58,372 bases of DNA, taken from the NCBI RefSeq assembly GCF_014654675.1, contig NZ_BNBC01000058.1:1-58372 (forward strand), given 5' to 3'. The translations under genes and the position numbers were made by a program. The notes under the pieces were generated by a model. It was not told the DNA's origin and did no database searches. It was given only the letters and a program-made list of their open reading frames with translations. Below, piece after piece: positions 8,255 through 16,476 of this stretch. The stretch is from Streptomyces spiralis. GTDB lineage: Bacteria > Actinomycetota > Actinomycetes > Streptomycetales > Streptomycetaceae. The stretch's first letter is position 1, and each line of letters begins with the position of its first letter.

Positions 8255-9609
8255 GCGCGGTCCACCAGGTTGCGCTGGATCTTACGGGTGGAGTCGTCGA
8301 TGACGTCGTCGGGCCGCATGCCGCCCTCCATCAGCCGCTGGAGGTTGTTGCCCAGGTAGTCGACCGACTTCGTCCACCAGGCCGGGATCGGCGCGGCGGC
8401 CGGGATGGTGGCGGCGGCGTCCACGGCGACCTTCCACAGGTCCTGCCCGCCGAGCGCGGCCACCGGCTGGAACAGCGGCTTGTCGGCGCGGCGCGCGGGC
8501 GTGTAGCTGGGCACGGAGGTGGTCAGGCCGCCGGGGTAGACGCTGCTCGGTCCGTACACGGCCGTGTAGCCGGGCTGCTTGAAGCACAGGAACTCGTACA
8601 GCAGCCAGGCCAGTTCGGGGTTCTTCGCCTTCGCCGGGATGATGAAGCTGCTGCCGCCCATCGCGCCGCTGCGGGCGCCGCCCGGGGTCCAGGCCGGCAA
8701 CGGTGCGGCCCGCCACTTGCCCTTCGTCTTCTTCAGCAGCTGCTGCGGGGCGAACGACCACCACACCGCCCACGGCACCAGCGCCTGCTGCCCGTTCTCC
8801 AGGGCGGCGAGGTCGGCCTGCTTGAGGTACTCGCCGTGCGTGACCAGGCCGTCGTCGACGGCGTCCCGGATCCAGGTGAGGATGGTGCGGTACTCCTTGG
8901 AGTCCAGCCGCACCTTTCCGTCCGCGTCCGCGAGCGACGTGCCCTGCTGATTGGCGAGCATCTCCAGCCACAGCTGGCCGAGGAAGGGATCCTTCTCCAT
9001 GTGGATGGGCCGCGCCGAGGAGTTCTTCTCCTTCAGCGCCCGGGCCGCCGCCAGCAGGTCGTCGTACGTCTTCAGCCCCGCGGGGTCGACGCCGGCGTCC
9101 TCCAGCAGGTCCTCGCGGTACCACAGCAGACCCGGGTCGAGGTCCCAGGGAACGCCGTAGATGCGGCCGTCGACGGTGTTCACCGACAGCTTGTACGCGG
9201 ACGTCTGCTCGCGGTACGGCGCGATCAGGTCCGTCAGGTCGTACAGGTGCTCCGCCTGACTGCCGATCTTGGCGTCGTCCCAGAAGCTGCCGTCCGGCAG
9301 ATCGGTGCCGGTGATCAGGGTGTTGGCGAGCTTGGCGTCGATGTCGACGGCCTGGTGGTTCACCTTCACGTTCGGATACGCCTTGCGGAAGGCGTCGATG
9401 GCCTTGTCGAACACCTTGAACAGGTCGCCCGAGCGGTTCCAGATGGTGATCTCGCCCTTGGCCGAGGCACCGGGCGTGCCGGTCAGCTTGCGCGGCTCGG
9501 AGGAGGAGGATCCCGGAGCGCAGGCCGCCAGAGGGCCCGCGAGGGCGAGGGCTCCCGCGCCGAGGGCACCGCGCAGGACTCGGCGGCGTGGGACGGTCGG
9601 TTGGGGCAT
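8251..9609 (-). CDS. Sugar ABC transporter substrate-binding lipoprotein
   Basis: A 452-residue extracytoplasmic solute-binding protein of family 1. The N-terminus (MPQPTVPRRRVLRGALGAG) has an RR pair and a lipobox LAAC around residue 30, suggesting a lipoprotein, possibly Tat-exported. ATG 9609 is chosen because GAGGAG stands eight bases upstream; the longer frame to 9972 would cover the promoter and operators. First gene of the operon binding protein - permease - permease - GH2 - secreted Asp-box protein. The bound sugar is unknown; a plant-derived oligosaccharide is a reasonable guess. Confidence 0.9.
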   Translation of the reverse strand: MPQPTVPRRRVLRGALGAGALALAGPLAACAPGSSSSEPRKLTGTPGASAKGEITIWNRSGDLFKVFDKAIDAFRKAYPNVKVNHQAVDIDAKLANTLITGTDLPDGSFWDDAKIGSQAEHLYDLTDLIAPYREQTSAYKLSVNTVDGRIYGVPWDLDPGLLWYREDLLEDAGVDPAGLKTYDDLLAAARALKEKNSSARPIHMEKDPFLGQLWLEMLANQQGTSLADADGKVRLDSKEYRTILTWIRDAVDDGLVTHGEYLKQADLAALENGQQALVPWAVWWSFAPQQLLKKTKGKWRAAPLPAWTPGGARSGAMGGSSFIIPAKAKNPELAWLLYEFLCFKQPGYTAVYGPSSVYPGGLTTSVPSYTPARRADKPLFQPVAALGGQDLWKVAVDAAATIPAAAPIPAWWTKSVDYLGNNLQRLMEGGMRPDDVIDDSTRKIQRNLVDRA

Positions 9610-9731
9610 GAGTACGGCTCCTCTGGATGGAGGCGGGCGCCGGTGTGGACCGCACGGAACGGTGGAGAGCGCACGCGCACCTGGACGCGGGCGTGCGTCA
9701 CCGCGCCGCGGAACAGCGGTCCCGCGCCGGT

Positions 9732-9745
9732 TTGCAACGATGCAG
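9732..9745. promoter_or_regulatory. LacI-type operator, copy 1
   Basis: TTGCAACGATGCAG, an imperfect palindrome with central CG typical of LacI-family sites, in the 256-bp gap between the divergent binding-protein and lacI genes. It differs from copy 2 only in the last base. The centre-to-centre distance to copy 2 is 31 bp, about three helical turns. Confidence 0.75.
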
Positions 9746-9762
9746 AGATGATGCGGCGCCTT

Positions 9763-9776
9763 TTGCAACGATGCAA
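9763..9776. promoter_or_regulatory. LacI-type operator, copy 2
   Basis: TTGCAACGATGCAA, a 14-bp palindrome with six of seven half-site positions matching (TTGCAAC/TTGCATC) and central CG. Two copies on the same helix face suggest cooperative binding by the LacI-family repressor encoded from 9866, controlling both itself and the sugar operon. Confidence 0.78.
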
Positions 9777-9865
9777 TACCCGGGTAACATCGAGTTGTGC
9801 CGAGGGCGCCCGACCGGGGCGTTCGGCCGGACTCCCAAGACGGCGACACCCCGAGGGGGAATGCA

Positions 9866-10891
9866 ATGGCCGGTACGACGCTGCGCGACGTCGCCAAGCG
9901 CGCCGGAGTCTCGATCCGCACCGTGTCCAACGTGGTCAACGGCTCCGTGCCCGTCTCCGACGAACTGCGCACCCGGGTCGAGGCCGCGCTGGAGGAGCTC
10001 GACTACCGGCCCAATCTGGTCGCCCGCAACCTGCGCCGCGGCCGCACCGGGATGATCGCCCTCGTCGTACCCGAGCTCGACGTCCCCTACTTCGCCGAAC
10101 TGGCCCGCGAGGTCATCACCGCGGCCCGCGCCCACGGTTACGTCGTCATGCTCGACCAGACCGACGGCGACGGCGAACGCGAACGTGAGCTGCTGGGCCG
10201 CGAGTCACGGGCCACCATGTTCGACGGTCTGCTGCTGAGCCCGCTGACCATCTCCGCGGAGGAACTGCGCAGCCGCACCAACAAGGTCCCCGTCGTCCTC
10301 CTGGGCGAGCACATCTTCAACGGCGACTTCCACCATGTCGCGATCGACAACATCGCGGCGGCGCGCGAGGCCACCGAGCACCTGCTCGGCCAGGGCCGGC
10401 GCCGTATCGCCGCCGTCGGCGACCAGCCCTACAGCACCGGCGAGACCGCTCAACTGCGCACCATCGGCTACGGCCAGGCGCTGGAGCGGGCCGGTGTCGC
10501 CGTCGACGAGGACCTCGTCGTCCCCACCCCCCGCTTCCACCGCCGCTTCGGTGCCGAGGCCGTGGAGCGGCTGCTCGCCCTGCCCCACCCGCCGGACGCC
10601 GTCTTCTGCTACAACGACCTGCTCGCCATCGGCGCGATGCACGCGCTGACCCGGGCGGGGGTGCGCATCCCCGACGACATCGCCGTCATCGGCGTGGACG
10701 GCATCCAGGAGGGCCGCTACAGCTCACCGGCGCTCACCACGATCGCCCCCGACAAGGCGCGGATCGCGCACACCGCCGTCAGCACGCTGATCGCCGTCAT
10801 CGAGGGTACGGCGCCCCCGCCCGCGGAGTCGAAGGCGCCGTACCGCCTGGTGGTCAGGGAGAGCACGGCGGGACGCGCGGCGACGACCTGA
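9866..10891 (+). CDS. LacI-family transcriptional repressor
   Basis: 341 residues. Helix-turn-helix at residues 4-25 (TTLRDVAKRAGVSIRTVSNV), hinge helix LVARNLRRGR, then a periplasmic-binding-protein-like sensor domain. ATG 9866 is chosen because GAGGGGGA precedes it and because the family N-terminus begins with the HTH. It is divergent from the sugar ABC/GH2 operon with two matching operators between them, so it is very likely the local repressor, released by the imported sugar. Confidence 0.93.
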   Translation: MAGTTLRDVAKRAGVSIRTVSNVVNGSVPVSDELRTRVEAALEELDYRPNLVARNLRRGRTGMIALVVPELDVPYFAELAREVITAARAHGYVVMLDQTDGDGERERELLGRESRATMFDGLLLSPLTISAEELRSRTNKVPVVLLGEHIFNGDFHHVAIDNIAAAREATEHLLGQGRRRIAAVGDQPYSTGETAQLRTIGYGQALERAGVAVDEDLVVPTPRFHRRFGAEAVERLLALPHPPDAVFCYNDLLAIGAMHALTRAGVRIPDDIAVIGVDGIQEGRYSSPALTTIAPDKARIAHTAVSTLIAVIEGTAPPPAESKAPYRLVVRESTAGRAATT

Positions 10892-10925
10892 CACTCGTCG
10901 TCCCCGGCGTGGTCCCGGGTGCACC

Positions 10926-11858
10926 TCAGGCCCGGCCGGCCTCCGCACGCACGGGCGTGATGATCTCGTCGACCAGCCGGTGCGCGACCTGCGAGGGGTA
11001 GGGGCTGCGCAGACTCAGCACGATGTGCGTCAGGCCGGCGGCGATGAGGTCCAGGATCGCCTTGCGGTCCCCGGCGGGGTCGTCGTAGGAGACGATGTAC
11101 TGCACCGAGCGGACGATCGTCCCGGGGTCCCGGCCGATGGCCGCGCAGTGCGCGTCCAGGACACGGCCGCGCTCGATGACGCGGTCGAGTGTGTTGTGCG
11201 GCGGCCCGGGGATGTTCCAGATGTCCGCGTGCTCGGCGACCAGGCGCAGGGTCCTGTCGCCCCAGCCGCCCACCAGCAGGGGCGGGCCCGGTCGCTGGAC
11301 GGGCTTGGGCTCGTTGCGGTTGCCCTTGAGGGTGTAGTAGCGCCCGTCGAAGTCGAAGACGTCCTCGGTCCACATGCGCCTGAGGATGGTGATGGTCTCG
11401 GCGAGGCGGGCTATGCCCTCGGCCGGCGGGACGAGTGTCAGGCCGTAGCCGTCGTACTCCGCGATGGCCGGGTTCTCGCCGTCGATGCCTCCGGCCCCGG
11501 CCGGCTGGTGCGTGCCGCCCACGCCGAGGCCCATGATGAGACGGCCCCGGGAGATCACGTCCACGGTCGTGGCGATCTTGCCCAGAACGGCGGGCGGACG
11601 GATCCGATTGCTGGTCACCAGCAGTCCCAGCCGGAGCCGTCGGGTCTGCGCGGCCAGGGCGCTCAGGAGCGTCCACCCTTCGAGGATCTGCCCGTCCTTG
11701 GGGCCCGCGATCGGCATCAGGTGGTCCCACAGCCATGCGTCCGCGAACTCCGGCAGCTCGTCGGCCTCCCGCCACACCCGGAGGATGTCCTCGTACGCCA
11801 CGCGCATCGGCGTGGTCTTGATGCCGAACGTCACTCGGCTCTGCTGATGCCTCGTCAT
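10926..11858 (-). CDS. LLM-class (luciferase-like) F420-dependent oxidoreductase
   Basis: 310 residues forming a TIM-barrel luciferase-like monooxygenase fold. Family features include ADAWLWDHLMP, RLRLGLLVTSNRIRPPAVLGK, GLGVGGTHQP and GPPLLVGGWGDRTLRLVAEHADIWN. Actinobacterial members of this type use reduced F420; a flavin cannot be excluded. It is divergent from a MarR regulator with a shared palindrome between them, so it is probably MarR-controlled and induced by an unknown small molecule. Confidence 0.85.
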   Translation of the reverse strand: MTRHQQSRVTFGIKTTPMRVAYEDILRVWREADELPEFADAWLWDHLMPIAGPKDGQILEGWTLLSALAAQTRRLRLGLLVTSNRIRPPAVLGKIATTVDVISRGRLIMGLGVGGTHQPAGAGGIDGENPAIAEYDGYGLTLVPPAEGIARLAETITILRRMWTEDVFDFDGRYYTLKGNRNEPKPVQRPGPPLLVGGWGDRTLRLVAEHADIWNIPGPPHNTLDRVIERGRVLDAHCAAIGRDPGTIVRSVQYIVSYDDPAGDRKAILDLIAAGLTHIVLSLRSPYPSQVAHRLVDEIITPVRAEAGRA

Positions 11859-11923
11859 GATGCCCCGGAGTCCCCTCGTTTGGACATGCCACCGCTGATG
11901 ACGGCAATGCTGTCAGGGGTGTT

Positions 11924-11946
11924 GACAATCAGCAACACTGATTATC
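11924..11946. promoter_or_regulatory. Probable MarR operator
   Basis: Inverted repeat GACAATCAG (11924-11932) / CTGATTATC (11938-11946) around a five-base spacer, eight of nine positions paired, in the 109-bp gap between the divergent LLM oxidoreductase and marR genes. Its size and position fit a MarR-family dimer. Confidence 0.7.
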
Positions 11947-11967
11947 AGTCGCGGATATGGTGGTGGC

Positions 11968-12426
11968 ATGACGGACGACGCGACCGACGCAACTCCCGAG
12001 GCCCTCGCCTCCCGCCTCGGCTATCTGCTCAAGCACGTGCACCTGCGGTGGGTCGAGGCGTCCGCGCGCGCGTTGACGCCGTTCGGTGTCGACGGCCGCG
12101 AGTTGGCGGTCCTGGCCGTGCTCGCCGCGGACCGGTCGCTGTCCCAGATGGAGGCGGCGGCCAGGCTGGCCGTCGACCGCACGACGATGGTGGGGCTCGT
12201 CGACACCCTGGAGGAGAAGGGGTTCGTCGAGCGCCGCCGCAGCTCCCGGGACCGGCGGAAGAACATCGTGGAGCTGACTCCGGCGGGCCGGGACCGCCTG
12301 CGCGAGGCCGAACGCGCCCGCGAGGAGGCGGAGCGCCGGTTCCTCGCCCCGCTCTCTCCCTCGGGTGCCGACCAGTTGCTCCGCGCGCTGCGGACGCTGG
12401 CCGCCGCCCCGAGGAGCGCCGACTGA
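11968..12426 (+). CDS. MarR-family transcriptional regulator
   Basis: 152 residues with the winged-helix MarR core: LTPFGVDGRELAVLAVLAADRSLSQMEAAARLAVDRTTMVGLVDTLEEKGFVERRRSSRDRRKNIVELTPAGR, with the wing at DRRKN. No clear Shine-Dalgarno precedes ATG 11968; the message may have a very short leader. It is divergent from the LLM oxidoreductase and probably represses both genes through the palindrome at 11924-11946. Confidence 0.88.
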   Translation: MTDDATDATPEALASRLGYLLKHVHLRWVEASARALTPFGVDGRELAVLAVLAADRSLSQMEAAARLAVDRTTMVGLVDTLEEKGFVERRRSSRDRRKNIVELTPAGRDRLREAERAREEAERRFLAPLSPSGADQLLRALRTLAAAPRSAD

Positions 12427-12645
12427 CGTTCGGGAGTGAGCGGCCCGGGCCTCGCGGAGTGCCGTCGTTCACAGCCGCGATCTATTCCCGAGTGTGGGGG
12501 CAGCGGGCTCATGACATACCTCACCGCGGATTTGGTTAATCGTTCAACTAAGCCGGGCGTAGGTTCGTCAGTGCCCAACTCGAAGGGCACAGTCCCCGCT
12601 CCGGCTGAACCGTGCGCGGAGCGGGGCCGAGCAAGGAGGAAGATC

Positions 12646-13092
12646 ATGAGTCGCACCTTCGTGCGCAGGGCCGCCACAGCGGTCGCATCGCTCGGCATCG
12701 CGGCAGTCTCGCTTCTCGTGGCCGGCGGTTCCGCCTCGGCCGCGACCGAGCCGACGAGCCACCCCGCAACCGTCGTCACCCATGAAGGCGGCAGCCACGG
12801 CGAGCGCGCCGACCGTCACGACGGAGACGACCGTCGTCATGGCAACGGCCGTCAGGAGGACGGCCGTTGGTGGGGCCAGTACCGCGAGCACGACCACCGT
12901 TGGAGCGGTCACCGCGAGCACGACAGTCGCTGGGACGGGTACCGCTGGTGGGAGCGCAGCGGACACGACTGGTACAGCTACGACCACGACCACCGCTACC
13001 GCTACGACGGTCACCGCCTCTACCGGTGGAACGACGACGCGTGGGTGATCTGGAACGTCGGCGGCCACTTCGACGTCCGCGTTCTCGACTGA
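12646..13092 (+). CDS. Small secreted protein rich in His, Trp, Tyr, Asp and Arg
   Basis: 148 residues. Residues 1-33 are a signal peptide (RRAATAVASLGIAAVSLLVAGGSASA). The mature part is unusually rich in aromatic, His, Asp and Arg residues, with repeated REHD(H/S)RW and YDHDHRYRYDGH motifs, and ends WNVGGHFDVRVLD. ATG 12646 follows a strong AAGGAGGA. The repeats could bind metal or form an aggregating surface protein, but that is inference. It is followed by two strong hairpins that end the transcript. Family not recognised beyond similar actinobacterial exported peptides. Confidence 0.75.
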   Translation: MSRTFVRRAATAVASLGIAAVSLLVAGGSASAATEPTSHPATVVTHEGGSHGERADRHDGDDRRHGNGRQEDGRWWGQYREHDHRWSGHREHDSRWDGYRWWERSGHDWYSYDHDHRYRYDGHRLYRWNDDAWVIWNVGGHFDVRVLD

Positions 13093-13111
13093 CAGGCCCT
13101 CATCACCGACT

Positions 13112-13142
13112 CCCGCGTCCGGGTGGGGCATCCGGACGCGGG
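13112..13142 (+). terminator. Hairpin terminator, first of a tandem pair
   Basis: Perfect 11-bp stem CCCGCGTCCGG / CCGGACGCGGG with a nine-base loop, starting 19 bp after the small secreted-protein gene. There is no T-run, as usual in Streptomyces. Confidence 0.75.
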
Positions 13143-13144
13143 AC

Positions 13145-13174
13145 GCCGCCGGTTCCCGGGCGGGAACCGGCGGC
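13145..13174 (+). terminator. Hairpin terminator, second of a tandem pair
   Basis: Perfect 13-bp stem GCCGCCGGTTCCC / GGGAACCGGCGGC with a four-base loop, two bases after the first hairpin. The pair should be a very strong stop. Confidence 0.78.
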
Positions 13175-13324
13175 CGGTCGGGCACGCATGGGCGGACGAT
13201 CGGTTCGGTGGGGAACCGGTGTCTACCTTTGATCTTGGCCAGTGCGCCGCCCTTCAGGGCGGTGGTGAAGGCCATGTCAGAACTGCTCTGACCCGCACGT
13301 GAGCACGGGTCCGCAGTATCAAGC

Positions 13325-13615
13325 TCATCCCACGGGGCGCTTCTGGTTCTCGATGTACTGGCGTACGACGGTCAGGGGTGCCCCGCCGCAGCTTCCGGCG
13401 AAGTACGAGCCGGACCAGAAGTGTCCGCCCCACAGGTACCGGCGGACGTGCGCGTCGTACTCCTTGCGCAACAGGCGGGCGGAGACGCCCTTGAGGGAGT
13501 TGACCAGCTTGGAGAGCTGGACCTTCGGCGGGTAGTGCACGAGCAGATGGACGTGATCGTCCTCGCCGTTGAACTGCTTCAGCTCGGCCTCGAAGTCCGT
13601 GCACACCTCCCGCAT
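13325..13615 (-). pseudogene. tnpA: IS200-type TnpA transposase, 5'-truncated
   Basis: 96 residues matching the C-terminal two thirds of Y1 transposases: HUH motif in DDHVHLLVHYPP and catalytic Tyr in VRQYIENQKRP, with KVQLSKLVNSLKGVSARLLR between. Normal length is about 130-150 residues. The first 40-50 residues, including the opening strand of the fold, are missing, and the sequence upstream of 13615 is instead the start of tnpB. Probably inactive. Confidence 0.82.
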
Positions 13616-13629
13616 GAAACGGGTTCCGC

Positions 13630-14736
13630 TTGTACCCGAACGGCCCGCAGCGCTCGGCGCTGGCCAGGGCGTTCGGGTGCGCCCGGGTGGTCTTCAACGA
13701 TGCGCTTCGCGTCCGTGAGGACGCCCGCGCCGCCGGGCTGCCGTTCGTCACGTCCGCCGAGTTGTCCAAGCGGCTTACGGCATCGAAGAAGACGCCGGAA
13801 CGGGCGTGGCTCGGCGAGGTGTCCTCGGTGATCCTCCAGCAGTCCCTTCGGGATCTGGACACCGCCTACCGGAACTTCTTCGACTCCCTCAAGGGCAAGC
13901 GCCGCAAGATGGGGCCGCCCCGGTTCAAGTCGAAGCGGGACACCCGGCAGGCGATCCGCTTCACCGCGAACGCCGGATGGAAGATTCCCCCCGGCGGAAA
14001 GCTCCGCCTGCCCAAGGTCGGCGACGTGACCGTGAAGTGGTCGCGCACCCTGCCGTCCACGCCCACCACCGTGACTGTCATCAAGGACAGTGCGGGCAGG
14101 TACTTCGCCTCGTTCGTGGTCGAGACCGGACCGGAAGAAGTCTTGACGCCCACCACGCCCGAGGTCGGCATAGACCTGGGCTTGGGACACTTCGCAGTCC
14201 TCTCCGACGGCCGGAAGATCGACAGCCCGCGCTTCCTGTGCCGTGCTGAGAAGCAGCTCAAGAAGGCTCAGCGCGCCTTGTCCCGCAAGGAGAAGGGCAG
14301 CGCCAACCGGAACAAGGCCAGGGTTCGCGTCGCACGGGCACACGGCCGCGTCGCGGACGCACGGCGGGAGTTCCACCACCAGCTCTCCACCAAGCTGATC
14401 CGCGAAAACCAAGCCATCGCGGTGGAAGACCTGGCGGTCAAGGGACTCGCTCGCACACGCCTGGCCAAGCCCGTGCACGACGCCGGATGGTCGCAGTTCA
14501 CGGCCATGCTGGAGTACAAGGCCAGCCGGTACGGGCGCACCTTCGTGCGCGTCGGCCGGTTCGAGCCGACCTCTCAGGTCTGCTCGGCCTGCGGCATCAA
14601 GGACGGCCCCAAGCCCCTACACATCCGGGAATGGACGTGCCAGGAGTGCGGGACCGTCCTGGACCGGGACATCAACGCGGCGGTCAACGTCGCCAAGGCG
14701 GCCGGACTGGCCGTGTCAGCCCGTGGACGCAGGTAA
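13630..14736 (+). CDS. tnpB: TnpB, RNA-guided nuclease of IS200/IS605, both ends damaged
   Basis: 368 residues. RuvC-I Asp in VGIDLGLGHFAV, RuvC-II Glu in AIAVEDLAVKGLA, zinc finger CSACG..CQECG, and RuvC-III Asp in LDRDINAAVNVA are all present, so the nuclease core is intact. The N-terminus is odd: the frame is open only from GFRLYPN and must use TTG 13630 because a TGA lies just upstream; an ATGAAACGG one base out of frame suggests a single-base indel. At the 3' end it stops at SARGRR, while the usual tail (QVRPGLVPAQRDEAG) continues in the +1 frame to 14831, suggesting a second indel. TnpB cuts DNA guided by an RNA from the right end of the element. Confidence 0.82.
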   Translation: MYPNGPQRSALARAFGCARVVFNDALRVREDARAAGLPFVTSAELSKRLTASKKTPERAWLGEVSSVILQQSLRDLDTAYRNFFDSLKGKRRKMGPPRFKSKRDTRQAIRFTANAGWKIPPGGKLRLPKVGDVTVKWSRTLPSTPTTVTVIKDSAGRYFASFVVETGPEEVLTPTTPEVGIDLGLGHFAVLSDGRKIDSPRFLCRAEKQLKKAQRALSRKEKGSANRNKARVRVARAHGRVADARREFHHQLSTKLIRENQAIAVEDLAVKGLARTRLAKPVHDAGWSQFTAMLEYKASRYGRTFVRVGRFEPTSQVCSACGIKDGPKPLHIREWTCQECGTVLDRDINAAVNVAKAAGLAVSARGRR

Positions 14737-14844
14737 GACCGGGACTCGTTCCGGCACAGCGCGATGAAGCGGGAACCCACCCGGAGCCACGCCCGACAAC
14801 GGCGCGACAGACGGGAATCGCCCTCCTTTAGGTGGGTGAGGATG

Positions 14845-16074
14845 TCAAGGGGCTGTGCTCGCGTACGTCGGTGCGTCGGTACGCCGGGGTGTGGTCGCGG
14901 CGGTGGTGAACTGGTCGGCGCGGTCGAGGTCGGTCAGGAGGCGTTCGATGTCGGTCATGAGTGATCCGTAGACGTGCCAGGCGCCGGGCTCGGGGAGGGT
15001 GCCGTGGGTGATGAGGTCGGTCATGGTGGTGTGCCAGGCGGTGGCCTCGTCGATGCCCTGTCGCAGCCGGTCGCGGGCGGACGTGCTGTGGGGGTCGGCG
15101 CCGGGGCCGTGGGCACCGAAGGAGGTGACCGCTTCTCCGGCTGCCTCCAGGGTGGTGGCGTAGCGGTCGAGGAAGAGGCGGCCCAGGTGGTGGTCGGTGT
15201 GGCGGTCGTCGACGTTGTCCGCCAGGGTCCGGGCGATGCCGCGGACCTGGAAGGAGACGTGGTGCAGGGCGCGCAGTGCCTCGGCGTGGGCGGGGGGCTG
15301 GTGCGGGCCGTGCAGGGCGCCGTGGACGGCGCAGCGGGTGTTCCAGCGCAGGCTTTCCTGGGCCCGTCCGACGTCCTCGTGGGCCTGTGTGACGAGTTCT
15401 TCCAGGTGTCTGCCCGCTTCCAGCCAGGTGTGGGCGTGGTCGCCGTGGCGGCGTTCGCGCAGGCCGCGGGCCATGTCGTGCAGGAGGGAGCCCATGGCCG
15501 CGGCGAGGTCCCGCACCGAGGCGTCGGAGGCGTCCAGGTGCAGCGGCGGCAGGATGAGGGCGTTGACCGCGGTGCCCGCCGCCGCTCCGGCCAGGGTGGC
15601 CAGGACGGGGGCGATGACATGGCCGAGGGGGGCCGCCGCGGCCACGGTCAGGGTGAGCACGGCGGTGGAGACGACCTGCAGCCGGTTGTCGGAGCCGCGG
15701 CCGCCCGCGACCAGCGCGACGGCCAGGATCGCCGCGACGCTTCCGGCCGTCGAGCCCAGCATCCACACCACAGCCGTTGCCAGCGACAGTCCCGCCGCCC
15801 GGGTGGCCACGCTGCGCGCGGCCTGGGTGAGTGAGCGGTGGATGGTGGGGGCGTTGACCATGAGCAGGGCCGTGGCGACGGCGAGGTACTGCTGACCGGG
15901 CAGCCACCAGGACGCCACCTCCCACGACAGCAGTGCCGCGACCAGGCCTTTGGCGCCGCGGGTGAGCGCGGAGACCGCTCGCGTGCGGTGGTGCGGTGAC
16001 CGGGCCGCGTGCAGCGGCCGCAGGACCGTGGTCGCCGTAGGCCGTCGCTTCAGGCATTTGGTTGAATCTTGCAC
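14845..16074 (-). CDS. FUSC/aromatic-acid-exporter-like membrane protein
   Basis: About 409 residues. The N-terminal half has five to six membrane helices in the FUSC pattern (LVAALLSWEVASWWLPGQQYLAVATALLMVNAPTIHRS...), followed by a helical cytoplasmic domain of about 220 residues with several His. The proposed start GTG 16074 (VQDSTKCLKRR) has no good Shine-Dalgarno, so the start is uncertain. FUSC proteins are putative exporters of aromatic acids or other small organics. Two TTGCACGA repeats overlap the start region. Confidence 0.75.
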   Translation of the reverse strand: MQDSTKCLKRRPTATTVLRPLHAARSPHHRTRAVSALTRGAKGLVAALLSWEVASWWLPGQQYLAVATALLMVNAPTIHRSLTQAARSVATRAAGLSLATAVVWMLGSTAGSVAAILAVALVAGGRGSDNRLQVVSTAVLTLTVAAAAPLGHVIAPVLATLAGAAAGTAVNALILPPLHLDASDASVRDLAAAMGSLLHDMARGLRERRHGDHAHTWLEAGRHLEELVTQAHEDVGRAQESLRWNTRCAVHGALHGPHQPPAHAEALRALHHVSFQVRGIARTLADNVDDRHTDHHLGRLFLDRYATTLEAAGEAVTSFGAHGPGADPHSTSARDRLRQGIDEATAWHTTMTDLITHGTLPEPGAWHVYGSLMTDIERLLTDLDRADQFTTAATTPRRTDAPTYASTAP

Positions 16075-16237
16075 GAATGCGATGGTTGCACGATTGGCCC
16101 CGTATGGGCAGTGGCGTGAGGCACAGCCGGGTGCGGCGATGCGGTGGAAGTGCGCCCTGTCAGGCCGCTTCGAGGGCCTGATGGGCGCCGGGTGAAATAC
16201 CTCACCAGAGAAGAAGTTTAATCTTGTATGAAATCGG
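16061..16237. promoter_or_regulatory. Repeated AT-rich motif pair upstream of the FUSC gene
   Basis: GTTGAATCTTGCACGAATGC (16061) and GTTTAATCTTGTATGAAATC (16216) agree in about three quarters of positions and stand out from the GC-rich background. TTGCACGA also recurs 17 bp apart at 16069 and 16086. They lie in the 402-bp gap (16075-16476) between the FUSC gene and the SsgA-like gene, which holds no ORF I trust. Likely operator sites for an unknown regulator. Confidence 0.45.
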
Positions 16238-16476
16238 AGTAGCTTCGGCGCTGCTTCACCCCGGCCGGCCCCTGGTCCGGTCCGCCGTCGGAGCGGCGGT
16301 TTTCCTCCGCCAGGCGCCTGAGGCGGTGCCGGCGGCGGACGCCTCCCACGGGCGGGGGCCCGCATACGTGCTCTTGCGCGTGGTCGCGGGCCTGTTCGAG
16401 ACGGCGCCTCGCAGAGAGCGGCCCTGGGCCCCGGCACCGTCCGCGCGGGGAACTACGCACAGAGAGAACCACACCC

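Larger units (their letters stand above)
13247..14850. mobile_element. Eroded IS200/IS605-family element
   Basis: Contains a divergent tnpA remnant and tnpB. The left side has a perfect hairpin CCGCCCT-TC-AGGGCGG (13247-13262), the kind of subterminal structure recognised by HUH transposases. The right side ends near an imperfect hairpin (CCCTCCTTTAGGTGGG, about 14821-14837) followed by GATGTCAA. Both genes lack their 5' ends at the shared junction near 13616-13630, and tnpB has a probable 3' frameshift, so the element is likely immobile. Exact boundaries are estimates. Confidence 0.75.

Noticed and set aside
14828..16057. 409-codon minus-strand frame starting MPEATAYGDHG
   Set aside because: Shifted-frame shadow of the FUSC-like gene; Arg/Pro/Gly-rich, while the other frame gives membrane helices and family motifs.
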